A DNA stretch of 64,000 nucleotides from Chryseosolibacter sp964438975 (GTDB taxonomy: Bacteria; Bacteroidota; Bacteroidia; Cytophagales; Cyclobacteriaceae): positions 152,669 to 216,668 of the forward strand of contig CAYTMU010000002.1 of assembly GCA_964438975.1 (NCBI GenBank), given 5' to 3'. A program made the position numbers and the translations under genes. The notes under the pieces were generated by a model. The model had not been told where the DNA came from, did no database searches, and was given only the letters and a program-made list of their open reading frames with translations. This document shows positions 16,646 to 25,429 of the stretch, piece by piece (positions within the stretch are counted from its first letter, which is position 1; every line of letters starts with the position of its first letter).

Positions 16646-17778
16646 GGGTGTGAACTCACCCGGTAGACGACGCCTCGTGAAGCCAGATGTTCCATTATTG
16701 CGTGGAAGTTGTCCTCGTCTTCCCCCAAATATTCCGGCGGACAAATACCCGTTCTTACGAACTTTCCTGACAATGCGAGGTTCACAGCGGCGGTGCATGT
16801 GTATCCTGTGGTGCGTGCCATCGACATGGTCTGTGTCGCGTCGTCGGTATAATCGAGGAGGTCGTAGGCGTACACGATCGGCTGCCCATTCTCTTCTCCT
16901 CGTACACGGATTCGCATCACAGTGAATTCGCGTTCACCGGGCTTTAGTTTCCATTTGGGAAAGAGCAGTTTCGCCGTCAGGTCGATCGGCCTTATGGGAA
17001 CACCGTTGATATCGATCGGTTCGGCGGAGAAGAAACCAGACTCGCGGAGTACGCGGAGATACTCGATACTTCCCGGATAACGCAACGTCTTTTCGATCAT
17101 ATTCGGAATGTCAGGCATCGTGCGGATAAGCGACCGCAGTCCATCGGAGTTCCAGGACTCAAGGGTGCCGACCCCGTCGAAGTAAATGAGTTCCGGGTCC
17201 GACAACGCCTCTTTTATTACAAGTGCTCCGTTTTGCACATACCGTGCTGGTCGCGTGTATTCTTCAATAACGTCGATGGGGGAGAACACTGCTTTATACT
17301 GGTATGGCCATTCACGTACCACAGGTAGTCCTCCGACGAGACATTCGTATTCATCCACTTTCATCCGCTTGTTGTGATATCCCAGAATGATGTTTCCCAT
17401 CCCGGGAGCGACACCACAGTCGGTAACAATGGTGACTTTTTTTTCATGTGCCAGTGCGTCAAGTTCAAAGGGATCCTCCGGAAAGAACGAAATATCCACC
17501 ATGTTCTTGCCGGTATTGATGACGGTCTCGGCTATCCGGAATCCCATAAACCCCGGGATGGCTCCGACGACAATGTCAAACGGCCGGAGGATGGAGCGCA
17601 ATTCCTCTGTGTCATACAGGTCCGCTTTCACCACGTGGACGTTCGCTTTTTTCACGGCGGCGAGTGCATCATCATTGATATCGACAGATGTTACGTCAAA
17701 AGTTCGCGCCAGGTCGATGGCAATTGTGCGGCCAACGAGTCCGGCACCGAGTACTACTACTTTTTGTTTCATGGACAT
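16642..17778 (-). CDS. Saccharopine dehydrogenase-like / lysine dehydrogenase-like oxidoreductase (A)
   Basis: The 378-residue protein begins MSMKQKVVVLGAGLVG, a Rossmann NAD(P)-binding motif (GxGxxG), and continues with the saccharopine dehydrogenase NADP-binding domain (VDISFFPED, TDCGVAPGMGNIILG) and the long C-terminal catalytic domain. Members of this branch include saccharopine reductases and lysine 6-dehydrogenases. A second, diverged member is encoded at 39422-40759. An eight-codon longer ATG start is possible, but adds residues absent from the family. It is convergent with an amino acid permease. Confidence 0.82.
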   Translation of the reverse strand: MSMKQKVVVLGAGLVGRTIAIDLARTFDVTSVDINDDALAAVKKANVHVVKADLYDTEELRSILRPFDIVVGAIPGFMGFRIAETVINTGKNMVDISFFPEDPFELDALAHEKKVTIVTDCGVAPGMGNIILGYHNKRMKVDEYECLVGGLPVVREWPYQYKAVFSPIDVIEEYTRPARYVQNGALVIKEALSDPELIYFDGVGTLESWNSDGLRSLIRTMPDIPNMIEKTLRYPGSIEYLRVLRESGFFSAEPIDINGVPIRPIDLTAKLLFPKWKLKPGEREFTVMRIRVRGEENGQPIVYAYDLLDYTDDATQTMSMARTTGYTCTAAVNLALSGKFVRTGICPPEYLGEDEDNFHAIMEHLASRGVVYRVSSHP

Positions 17779-17863
17779 AGTGATTGCCGGCGGGATCCCC
17801 ATTGTTCAAACAGTAGGACACTGCCGGGCGATTTTATAACTTGATGTTGAAAATCAGATACCT

Positions 17864-18388
17864 ATGATCGATCAGGCCAAGATAGTTGAAAAAGCGAAAC
17901 ACTCCGCGTTTTATCGGCGTGTCCTTAGTTGGTCGTTGAACCGGATGGTACCCTTTAACAAGCCGCATGGTATGCAGGTAGTGAACATCGCTGATTATTC
18001 ATTGAAGATCTTAATTCCTTATATAAAGAGGAACCTCAACCACATTCGCGGGTTGCATGCGTGTGTGCTGGCAACGGGGTCGGAGTTCACTACCGGTTTT
18101 TTGCTCGTATCGAAACTCGATGCGAACAAGTACAGGCTTATCATGCAACGCCTCGAAATGGATTACCATTATCAGGGCAAGATGGACGCGGCAGCTGAGT
18201 TTACGGTGTCCGAAGATTGGTTTGAGAAAAATATCTATCAACCACTCCGGACTCAGGATGCAATAGTCGTTCCGTGCGAAGTCAAGATCCATGATGTGAA
18301 TGGAAATCATCTCACAACCGGTCGGGTCTTATGGCAGATCAAGAACTGGAGTAAGGTGCGTACGAAGGTCGATGCGCGAGGCAATTAA
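17864..18388 (+). CDS. DUF4442 family protein (hotdog-fold, thioesterase-like)
   Basis: The 174-residue protein resembles DUF4442. A helical N terminus (MVPFNKPHGMQVVNI) leads into a hotdog-like core with NLNHIRGLHACVLATGSEFTTGFLL, where the helix resembles that of acyl-CoA thioesterases. A beta-sheet half follows, ending VLWQIKNWSKVRTK. A thioesterase role is inferred from fold only. The next gene starts directly at the following base, so the two are co-translated, and the glycosyltransferase behind it overlaps in turn. Confidence 0.75.
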   Translation: MIDQAKIVEKAKHSAFYRRVLSWSLNRMVPFNKPHGMQVVNIADYSLKILIPYIKRNLNHIRGLHACVLATGSEFTTGFLLVSKLDANKYRLIMQRLEMDYHYQGKMDAAAEFTVSEDWFEKNIYQPLRTQDAIVVPCEVKIHDVNGNHLTTGRVLWQIKNWSKVRTKVDARGN

Positions 18389-19342
18389 ATGATCGATTCG
18401 TTGGCAATACAAAGGATACACGAAGGAGCGTTGCCGGATGACTACCGGTTTGGCTATGAGCCCATGATCTTCGATACGCATGATTACCGTGCGATGCAGC
18501 CTGAAGAAAACTGGCAGTCGTATTACTTTCTGAACGATGACAGCCGGACAATATCCGCGGCGGCTCATTTTCAAGTGCGTGACGATCGGGCTACGGGCAC
18601 GGTACGCGCCCCGTTCGGTAGTTTCGACAGCGCGCCCGGGCTGGCTCCCCTCGCGTTATACAATTTTATCGCGGATGTTCAGTCGCGCTTGAAGGCACTT
18701 GGTGTCCGGGAGCTGACGATCATCAACCCCCCGCGCGCTTACGATCCGGAGCGGCTTTCACTGGTTGAGACTTTTCTGATCAACGAAGGTTTTGGCGTTA
18801 TGAATGCTGAGCCCGGAGCGGTTATTCATGTTAGCGCCGTGGATTTTGGGCAGAGGATCGGGCGTTCACAGTTTCAAAGGGCGGAGAAGGCGAGAAGCGC
18901 CGGGCTTCAATATCAGATGCTGGCCGCTGACCGATTCCAGGATGTATTCGATTTCCTTGCTGACTGCCATGAGGAGAAAGGGTACCCGATTTCTATTGAC
19001 CCCGCATTTCTCAAGGCGCTGGTGAAACGGTTCCCTGACCGATATCTTTTATCGGTTGTGGCTGACGACGATACGATCGTGTCGGCTGCTGTTACGGTAA
19101 AAGTATCGAGCCGAATACTATATAATTTCCTGGTGAACCATGACAAACGACTGAGTCACCTGAGTCCACCGCTTCTCCTCATGGAAGGATTGTACAAGCA
19201 CTGTCAGGATTTCGGGATCAGCATGCTAGACCTTGGAACATCCGCACTCGGGTCGTCGCCGAATTTTCCGTTGCTCGACTTCAAGCTTCGTATCGGCGGG
19301 GTTCCTACATCGAAACTTTCATTTTTTAAAAAGCTCGCTTGA
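18389..19342 (+). CDS. FemAB/GNAT-like acyltransferase protein
   Basis: The 317-residue protein resembles the double-GNAT FemAB-like group. An N-terminal half with VRAPFGSFDSAPGLAPLALYNFI is followed by a second half with SQFQRAEKARSAGLQYQM, FLADCHEEKGYPISID and SAAVTVKVSSRILYNFLV, where a GNAT beta-bulge would lie. These proteins usually transfer amino acids or acyl groups to cell-envelope substrates. No catalytic residue can be assigned. The flanking glycosyltransferase, which overlaps it by four bases, supports a role in making a surface glycolipid or polysaccharide. Confidence 0.65.
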   Translation: MIDSLAIQRIHEGALPDDYRFGYEPMIFDTHDYRAMQPEENWQSYYFLNDDSRTISAAAHFQVRDDRATGTVRAPFGSFDSAPGLAPLALYNFIADVQSRLKALGVRELTIINPPRAYDPERLSLVETFLINEGFGVMNAEPGAVIHVSAVDFGQRIGRSQFQRAEKARSAGLQYQMLAADRFQDVFDFLADCHEEKGYPISIDPAFLKALVKRFPDRYLLSVVADDDTIVSAAVTVKVSSRILYNFLVNHDKRLSHLSPPLLLMEGLYKHCQDFGISMLDLGTSALGSSPNFPLLDFKLRIGGVPTSKLSFFKKLA

Positions 19343-20199
19343 CAGTGCAGCCTCTTGTTACAGTCATATGCATCTGCTACAACCAAGAGAGGTTTGTCGT
19401 GGAGGCGTTGCAATCTGTGCACCTGCAGACCTATCCGCATGTACAACTGATTGTCGTGGATGATGCCAGTACAGATGACAGTGTGGATGTCATACGGAAC
19501 TATCTTGCGAGCTTTCCGCATGTTGAGTTTCTTCCATTACCTCTCAATGTAGGCAACTGCAAGGCCTTCAATCAGGCCCTCGCATATGCCCAGGGCGAGT
19601 ATATTATCGATCTCGCTGCTGATGATGTGTTGCTTCCCGGTCGCATTTCCGCCGGTGTCGACGCGCTGGCAGCAGCAGGTGATTCTTACGCCGTCAACTT
19701 TACCGATGCTATCCTGATTGACGAAGACGGTCGCGAACTGGATCGGCATTCGCGTCGGTTCCCTGCTCATTCCGTCCCTCAGGGAGATATTTATTGCGAA
19801 CTCATCAGGCGATACTTTGTTCTATCGCCAACGATTGTCGCACGAACGCGTGTGGTGAAGGAATTGGGAGGTTATGACGAACATCTTGCTTATGAGGATT
19901 TCGATTTTATGATCCGATCGTCGCGATCTTACCTGTATAACTACACGCCTGAGGCTCTTGTGCGTAAACGGATTGTCGGAGGATCGATGTCCGACAGGCA
20001 GTTCCGGCTTTTCAGTCCTCAACTGCGCTCGACATTTCGTGTTTGCGAGAAAATATTAAAGCTAAACCGCACGACGGATGAGCGGGATGCGCTTTCTCAC
20101 CGGTTGTTGTATGAGATGCGCCTCTGTCTGAAATTCAATATTCCGCTCGCGATGCGTTATGCACAATTGTGGCTTCGGAACAGGTGGAAAACGTATTAG
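19339..20199 (+). CDS. Family 2 glycosyltransferase
   Basis: The 286-residue protein has a GT-A domain: VTVICICYNQERFVVEAL at the N terminus, IVVDDASTDDS near residue 38, and LAADDVLLPGR as the DxD-type motif near residue 90. GGYDEHLAYEDFDFMIRSS is the acceptor-side motif. There are no membrane segments. The start is a TTG overlapping the previous stop (TTGA); a GTG two codons later is equally possible. It ends an apparent three-gene operon with the DUF4442 and FemAB-like genes and converges on rsgA with a 10-base gap. The sugar is unknown. Confidence 0.87.
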   Translation: MTVQPLVTVICICYNQERFVVEALQSVHLQTYPHVQLIVVDDASTDDSVDVIRNYLASFPHVEFLPLPLNVGNCKAFNQALAYAQGEYIIDLAADDVLLPGRISAGVDALAAAGDSYAVNFTDAILIDEDGRELDRHSRRFPAHSVPQGDIYCELIRRYFVLSPTIVARTRVVKELGGYDEHLAYEDFDFMIRSSRSYLYNYTPEALVRKRIVGGSMSDRQFRLFSPQLRSTFRVCEKILKLNRTTDERDALSHRLLYEMRLCLKFNIPLAMRYAQLWLRNRWKTY

Positions 20200-20209
20200 C
20201 GATACGCGA

Positions 20210-21124
20210 CTATTTCCGATTGTCAGCTCCTGCAAGCATACTGAGATAGCTATCGTAACGGCTAGGTGCGATTTTGCCTTCTTCGACTGCAGTCGTAATG
20301 GCGCAGTCAGGTTCTTGTAGGTGAAGACAGCGCGCCCCGTACTTGCAGTCCAATCGACGGTCACGCATCTCGGGAAAATAGTCTGAAAGCTCCTGATCAT
20401 TCATATCTACAAGACCCCATTCTTTGATGCCGGGGGTGTCGATCACAAAGGTGTCGCCACCGAGGTGGAACATTTCTGCGAATGTCGTCGTGTGGATGCC
20501 CTTGGACGAGTATCCGGATATTTCGCTAACTCTCCGTGTGATACTCGGATCGAGATGATTCAGCAGAGTTGACTTCCCCACGCCGGAATGGCCTGCGAAC
20601 AGGGTCGTTTTCCCGTCCAACCGTGCGCGTAATTCGGCGATGTCATCTTCGAGGGCTGAAAGCGAGATGACATCAACACTGATCTCCTGGTAGATATCCA
20701 TCAGCGCGTTTTGAAGTTCCAGATCGTCGCTGCTCAGGAGATCTCTTTTGTTGAATACCAGCATTTGTGGTATGCGGAACGCTTCTGTCGAGACGAGGAA
20801 CCGATCAATAAACCCAATTGATGTTCTTGGCAGTACTACCGTAACGACAAGACACGCGAGGTCTACGTTCGCCGCGAGTACGTGGGTGTGTGCGGTCTTC
20901 TTAACAGACTGTCGGAGAATGTGATTTTTGCGGGGGATAATTTCCGTGATGGTCCCGATGTCGTGGTCGAGCTCGAACAGAACGCGATCACCAACAGCTA
21001 CCGGGTTTGATTCCTTGATGCCCTCCAGGCGCATTTTGCCGCGGAGACGGCATACGATCTTTGAGCCGCTGCCGGTGAGGACGTCGTAAAACGAACCTGT
21101 GGATCTGAGTACTACGCCCTCCAT
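20210..21124 (-). CDS. rsgA: Ribosome small-subunit-dependent GTPase RsgA
   Basis: The 304-residue protein has the circularly permuted GTPase order of RsgA. An N-terminal OB domain (about residues 1-70) is followed by NKRDLL (G4) near residue 140, GHSGVGKSTLLNHL (G1) near 178 and DTPGIKEWG (G3). The C-terminal zinc-binding element CKYGARCLHLQEPDC comes last. RsgA matures the 30S subunit by checking the decoding centre and releasing assembly factors such as RbfA on GTP hydrolysis. It precedes waaA on the same transcript strand with a 50-base gap. Confidence 0.95.
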   Translation of the reverse strand: MEGVVLRSTGSFYDVLTGSGSKIVCRLRGKMRLEGIKESNPVAVGDRVLFELDHDIGTITEIIPRKNHILRQSVKKTAHTHVLAANVDLACLVVTVVLPRTSIGFIDRFLVSTEAFRIPQMLVFNKRDLLSSDDLELQNALMDIYQEISVDVISLSALEDDIAELRARLDGKTTLFAGHSGVGKSTLLNHLDPSITRRVSEISGYSSKGIHTTTFAEMFHLGGDTFVIDTPGIKEWGLVDMNDQELSDYFPEMRDRRLDCKYGARCLHLQEPDCAITTAVEEGKIAPSRYDSYLSMLAGADNRK

Positions 21125-21174
21125 TTTTCTTTCGTCCTCATGCTATTAAATACGGTCCCCAAACTCGCCCTGTT

Positions 21175-22419
21175 TTATGATTTTCCGGTCAGAATTATGC
21201 GGCAGTGATCCATGATCTTACGAGTAGCTCCCGTATTATCTTCAACATACTGCCGGTTGACGTCACATGCCAGCTGGAAAGTTTCTGGAACGTTGAGAAT
21301 TTTGAACTTCTGTTTGAGATCCGGATAGTCAGCTACCGCGAATGCTCCTCCGCGATTGATCAAGTCAGCTGCTTCTCTGAATTTTTCGTAATTCCTGTTT
21401 CCGAAAAGGATAGGGACCCCGTAGCATGCCGCCTCCAGCGTGTTGTGCAGGCCTTTTCCAAATCCTCCCCCAATATAGGCGAATTCCCCGTACCGGTAGA
21501 GCCGTGACAGTAGTCCTACATTGTCAATGATGAGAACGGTAGCATCCGCGACAGGTTTCTCGTTCGCTTCCGAATACAGAACCGATCTCACCGTGAGTGC
21601 TCGTTGAAGCGCTTCGATCTGTTGCTGATTGATCTCGTGCGGCGCGACAATGAATTTCAGTTTCCCCTCATTGATAAATGGCAACAACACATCGAGGTCT
21701 TCCTGCCATGCGCTTCCGACAACCAGCACACGTTCCATCCCCTTGAACTTCTGAGCGATCGGCACTTCTTCGGCAAGATTGACGATGGTCTTGACGCGGT
21801 CGAAACGCGTGTCGCCTGATACAGTGACATTGAACAGATCAATCGAGCGCAGCAAATCCACCGACTCCTGATTCTGAACAAAGAAATGCGTGAAACTTTT
21901 CAGTATCCTGCGATGAAGGCCGCCCATTTTCCGAAAGAACAATTGCTCTTTTCGGAAAATGGACGAGACCGAAATGAGAGGTATTTTTTTCTTTTTTAGC
22001 GTCCGGGCATAGTAGTACCAGAATTCGTACTTGACAAAGATTGCTAACGAGGGCTGTACACTATTGACGAATTTGCGTGCATTCGTTTTTGTATCGAGAG
22101 GTAAGTAGAAAACATAGTCTGCGATCGCAGTATCTTTTTTTGCGAGGTAACCACTGGGTGAAAAAAAAGTAAGAAATATTTTGTGATCGATAAATTCCTG
22201 TTTTAACGCTTCTATCAATGGACGCCCCTGTTCGAATTCCCCCAGGGAAGCACAATGAACCCAGATCAAGGGTGCCGCATTCTCGTCTAATGTTTCCCGG
22301 ATCCTTCGGAAGATCCGGCGTCGGCCGGTCACAAATTCCCGAGCTTTGGTATTAAACAAGCTGAGAATCCTAAGGGCAAGTCCGATTGAGAAAATGGCGA
22401 TGTTGTATAGAAATTTCAT
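21175..22419 (-). CDS. waaA: 3-deoxy-D-manno-octulosonic acid (Kdo) transferase
   Basis: The 414-residue protein is a GT-B glycosyltransferase of family 30. A single N-terminal membrane anchor (MKFLYNIAIFSIGLALRIL) is followed by IWVHCASLGEFEQGRPLIEAL, FVKYEFWYYYARTL, a linker, and YIGGGFGKGLHNTLEAACYGVPILFGNR, the Kdo donor-binding motif. WaaA attaches Kdo from CMP-Kdo to the lipid A precursor at the inner membrane, so the organism makes Kdo-containing lipopolysaccharide. I use the ATG at 22419, because the TTG three codons earlier lies inside the -7 promoter box. Confidence 0.93.
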   Translation of the reverse strand: MKFLYNIAIFSIGLALRILSLFNTKAREFVTGRRRIFRRIRETLDENAAPLIWVHCASLGEFEQGRPLIEALKQEFIDHKIFLTFFSPSGYLAKKDTAIADYVFYLPLDTKTNARKFVNSVQPSLAIFVKYEFWYYYARTLKKKKIPLISVSSIFRKEQLFFRKMGGLHRRILKSFTHFFVQNQESVDLLRSIDLFNVTVSGDTRFDRVKTIVNLAEEVPIAQKFKGMERVLVVGSAWQEDLDVLLPFINEGKLKFIVAPHEINQQQIEALQRALTVRSVLYSEANEKPVADATVLIIDNVGLLSRLYRYGEFAYIGGGFGKGLHNTLEAACYGVPILFGNRNYEKFREAADLINRGGAFAVADYPDLKQKFKILNVPETFQLACDVNRQYVEDNTGATRKIMDHCRIILTGKS

Positions 22420-22425
22420 TGCAAT

Positions 22426-22433
22426 CAAAAATA
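22426..22433 (-). promoter_or_regulatory. -7 box of waaA, six bases before the start codon
   Basis: Read on the minus strand, TATTTTTG is a perfect TAnnTTTG and ends six bases before the waaA ATG. Transcription should therefore begin at or within two bases of the start codon. Confidence 0.45.
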
Positions 22434-22510
22434 CGAACCTTATTGCACCAACGGATTTTTTTACCGAGCTAAATGCATTTAATTTGAAACTTACCTAAGC
22501 TAACCTAAAA

Positions 22511-23548
22511 ATGAAACGGATTGTCCTTTTATTGTCTGTAAGTCTTCTGAGCGCACAGATGTCTTTTGCTCAGGTCACCCAAGACACCGATGGTGATCTA
22601 CAGGATCTCCTTAACCAAAGTGTCGACGATGGAAAGAAACTCATCTCTGCTTACCTGAATCCGCTGATGATGAGTGTGCCGATGGCGTTAAACCAGGGCT
22701 GGTATAACACGGCAGCTGCTCATAAGGTCGGAGGGATTGATCTCACGATCACGGCCAATGCTATGATGATTCCCAAAAGTGACATTTTCTTTGATGTCAC
22801 TAAACTCGACCTGGACGTACTGCGCTTGGATGAGACCTCTCCTGATTACCCCAACTCGCCTACGATCTTCGGCCCGGACAGAGCACCTGTATTCAGTTAT
22901 ACTGATGAGACGACAGGCCAGACACAGACGTTTTCCGGCCCGGGGGGATTGGATATCGAAGGTGAGATCGGCAAGAACCTGGTGCCTGTTCCGTTGGCGC
23001 ATCTGGGAATAGGACTTCCGAAAGGCACAGATCTGAAGTTGCGTTATGCGCCGACAATTGACATTGGTGATGGTTCCCTGAATGTATTTGGAGTAGGGGT
23101 TTTGCACGATATCAAGCAATGGATCCCCGGTATCAAACTCCTTCCGTTCAGCCTCTCGGCGTTTGCCGCGCATACATCCTTCAAGATGGATATGCAACTG
23201 GACCCTGAAGATGCTCCGGACCAGCGTGGTCTTTTTAAAATGAGCGCCACCACGGTACAGGGACTGATCTCCAAGAAGTTTTCAATCCTGACACTTTACG
23301 GTGGATTGGGCTATAACATGGCCAATAGCTCTCTGGCGTTGAAGGGCAATTATGACATTAATGACGACGGGACGATTCAAGCCGAGGAAGTTGATCCGGT
23401 TGATCTTGACTTCTCATCTTCAAGCTTTCGCGCAACGGCGGGTATGCGTCTAAAACTTGCAATTCTTACCCTGCACGCCGACTACACGGTTCAGAAATAC
23501 AATTGCCTTACCGTCGGGCTTGGATTCAGTTTCCGGGAAAGTAAATGA
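22511..23548 (+). CDS. DUF6588-like outer-membrane protein with an EF-hand-like loop
   Basis: The 345-residue protein starts with a signal peptide (about residues 1-20, cleaved after SFAQ). The rest is rich in alternating beta strands with a strand-like C terminus (YNCLTVGLGFSFRESK), suggesting an outer-membrane barrel. It resembles the DUF6588 proteins of Bacteroidota, which have no known function. Around residues 282-293 the segment DINDDGTIQAEE fits the 12-residue EF-hand calcium-binding loop at every ligand position (D1, N3, D5, G6, I8, E12). It is transcribed alone, divergent from waaA. Confidence 0.75.
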   Translation: MKRIVLLLSVSLLSAQMSFAQVTQDTDGDLQDLLNQSVDDGKKLISAYLNPLMMSVPMALNQGWYNTAAAHKVGGIDLTITANAMMIPKSDIFFDVTKLDLDVLRLDETSPDYPNSPTIFGPDRAPVFSYTDETTGQTQTFSGPGGLDIEGEIGKNLVPVPLAHLGIGLPKGTDLKLRYAPTIDIGDGSLNVFGVGVLHDIKQWIPGIKLLPFSLSAFAAHTSFKMDMQLDPEDAPDQRGLFKMSATTVQGLISKKFSILTLYGGLGYNMANSSLALKGNYDINDDGTIQAEEVDPVDLDFSSSSFRATAGMRLKLAILTLHADYTVQKYNCLTVGLGFSFRESK

Positions 23549-23568
23549 TTTGATCGTTGCTTTTCTGA

Positions 23569-24057
23569 TCAGTTCCTCCAGATCTCATCTCTGATATACT
23601 GGAGGAACTGATCCGTAGTGCGGTCGATGATTTCAAAGACCTCCTGAAAGTCTTCTTCTCCCCCGTGATAGGGATCCGGAACGTCCCCGCGGGGAGCGAT
23701 CGGATCAAACTCTCTCATCATTCTGACTCTTGTTCCAGTATCACTACCGTTAGCCAGATGCAGGATGTTCCGGAAATTACTGTTATCCATAGCAAGAATG
23801 ATGTCAAAATCATCCAGATCCCTGGACATGAGTTGTCGGGCGCTGTGCTCGATCGTGACACCGTTCTTCAGGGCATTCGCAATGGTGCGAGGATCCGCGT
23901 TGTCACCGATATGGTAGTCAGACGTTCCGCATGAATCGATTTCGATCTCCGATTCCAGTCCCATTTCTCTTATTTTCTTTTTGAGGACCGCCGCGCCGAG
24001 TGGCGAGCGGCAGATGTTGCCGAGGCAAACAAACAATACCCTGACCTTCTTCTTCAT
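23569..24057 (-). CDS. Low molecular weight protein tyrosine phosphatase
   Basis: The 162-residue protein starts MKKKVRVLFVCLGNICRSPLG, which contains the active-site CX5R loop (Cys 11 to Arg 17). The general acid is the Asp of VPDPYHGG near residue 128. The enzyme hydrolyses phosphotyrosine in the cytoplasm, often in exopolysaccharide control, although no tyrosine kinase is adjacent. The open frame extends 53 codons further upstream, but that part is not family-like. A promoter with matching boxes lies just before the chosen ATG. Confidence 0.93.
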   Translation of the reverse strand: MKKKVRVLFVCLGNICRSPLGAAVLKKKIREMGLESEIEIDSCGTSDYHIGDNADPRTIANALKNGVTIEHSARQLMSRDLDDFDIILAMDNSNFRNILHLANGSDTGTRVRMMREFDPIAPRGDVPDPYHGGEEDFQEVFEIIDRTTDQFLQYIRDEIWRN

Positions 24058-24065
24058 AATGCTGG

Positions 24066-24097
24066 CAAAGGTACGGAGGATTGATATCAATCGCCAA
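24066..24097 (-). promoter_or_regulatory. Promoter of the tyrosine phosphatase gene
   Basis: On the minus strand, TTG (24097-24095), a 21-base spacer and TACCTTTG (24073-24066) match the phylum's -33/-7 pattern. The ATG lies eight bases downstream, so the leader would be only a few bases long. The position supports the ATG at 24057. Confidence 0.45.
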
Positions 24098-24106
24098 CGA
24101 CAAGTA

Positions 24107-25381
24107 CTATCGCGCGGCAGATGGCGAACTGGTGCTGACTCCGCGCACGAGAACCTGCAGGGTTGACCGCGAATATTGCTCCAAGAGTACGCCCGGCCGA
24201 CTCCGGTATGTTTCAAAGCTCTCCTTGTCGTAGTTCTTGACCGTTACGAGCGTAAGTCCCGTATTGTAGTACACTTCGAAGTCAGGTTTAAGCTTATCCA
24301 GCAATGCGCTCAGTTTGCTTTCCCTCAGGTCGAAACAAAACGAGAACGAGATCGCCGAGTTTTGCATGACGTTGATTCGAATGTGAAGCTCGGTGAGGAT
24401 GGAAAAGACACGGCGAAGATGATCTTCGGTAATAAAAGCGTAGTCGGTCACTTTGCATGACATCAGGCATTGATTTTCCTTGAAGACGATGAGCGGGGGG
24501 AGGTCAACAAGATGGCATTCATGGATCTTGGTACCGGGCAACGAAGGATCCTCAAAACTTCTTACATACAACGGAATATTGTGCGTTGCAAGGGGCTTTA
24601 TTGTTTTTGGATGTATTACGGAGGCACCGTAGTATGTCATCTCCGCCGCTTCATGAAAAGGAAGCTCCTCGAAAACCGTGGCTGTCGGCATTCTCTTCGG
24701 GTCCGCATTCATCACGCCGGGAACATCCTTCCATATAGTAACCGAATCTGCACGCAGCGAGCTGGCGAAAATAGCCGCGGTAAAATCGGAACCGTCCCTG
24801 CCAAGTGTGGTGGTGCGACCATCCGTCGTTCTCCCGATGAACCCCTGCGTGACGACGAATTTCTGTTCCAGTGCCATACGGAGTGTCCGGATGTTGGTCT
24901 CAGTTAGTTCCCAGTTGACGCGAGCTTCTCGAAATGTTCCATCCGTCTGGATGAAGTCGCGAGCATCTATCCATTGACTGGGGAGGTTGTTTTCGGAGAG
25001 ATAGTGGTGGAGGATCACGGACGACAGCAACTCGCCATGACTCACAACCTGGTCATAGACCTCGTCATAGCTATCTGTGTGGTTTAATCGGGAAAGCAAG
25101 TCACGGAATAGTACCTCTACTGCCTGGAAGGCTTCGTGTCCGGCCGGGAATAAGTCTTCCATAATCCTGGCGTGATACTGCTGCAGTGCGGTCAGTTCGG
25201 CGTGATAATCGCCGCCATCTCGAAACAGATTCAGGATATTCACCAACACGTTCGTCGTCTGGCCCATGGCTGATACCACGATCAGCACAGGTGTCTTGAC
25301 ATAAGGCAGGAGGATGGAGGCGACATTCCGGATTCCCGCGGCATCCTTTACTGAGGCTCCGCCGAACTTAAAAACCCTCAT
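24107..25381 (-). CDS. Aspartate kinase (monofunctional)
   Basis: The 424-residue protein opens MRVFKFGGASVKDAAGIRN, the aspartokinase ATP-binding motif. Later it has QGFIGRTTDGRTTTLGRDGSDF, the aspartate-binding block, and AAEMTYYGASVIHPKTI. The C terminus (about residues 300-420) carries ACT-type regulatory repeats that sense lysine or threonine. It catalyses phosphorylation of aspartate, the first step to lysine, threonine, methionine and diaminopimelate. There is no fused homoserine dehydrogenase. It is divergent from fbp. Two saccharopine-dehydrogenase-like genes elsewhere in the window may touch the same amino acid. Confidence 0.93.
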   Translation of the reverse strand: MRVFKFGGASVKDAAGIRNVASILLPYVKTPVLIVVSAMGQTTNVLVNILNLFRDGGDYHAELTALQQYHARIMEDLFPAGHEAFQAVEVLFRDLLSRLNHTDSYDEVYDQVVSHGELLSSVILHHYLSENNLPSQWIDARDFIQTDGTFREARVNWELTETNIRTLRMALEQKFVVTQGFIGRTTDGRTTTLGRDGSDFTAAIFASSLRADSVTIWKDVPGVMNADPKRMPTATVFEELPFHEAAEMTYYGASVIHPKTIKPLATHNIPLYVRSFEDPSLPGTKIHECHLVDLPPLIVFKENQCLMSCKVTDYAFITEDHLRRVFSILTELHIRINVMQNSAISFSFCFDLRESKLSALLDKLKPDFEVYYNTGLTLVTVKNYDKESFETYRSRPGVLLEQYSRSTLQVLVRGVSTSSPSAAR

Positions 25382-25407
25382 TTGATTGCACTAAAACGAT
25401 TGCAGTT

Positions 25408-25415
25408 TAACTTTG
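25408..25415 (+). promoter_or_regulatory. -7 box of fbp
   Basis: TAACTTTG is a perfect TAnnTTTG, 14 bases before the fbp ATG at 25430. A TTTG at 25381-25384 lies 23 bases upstream, slightly longer than the usual spacer, so the -33 box is uncertain. Confidence 0.4.
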
Positions 25416-25429
25416 TGTGGCGTTAAGGT

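Noticed and set aside
22688..23197. Minus-strand frame of 169 codons inside the DUF6588-like gene
   Set aside because: Shadow frame with no start context, motif or neighbours to support it.
24058..24216. 53-codon extension of the tyrosine phosphatase
   Set aside because: Not family-like and overlaps the aspartokinase end; a promoter lies just before the shorter start.
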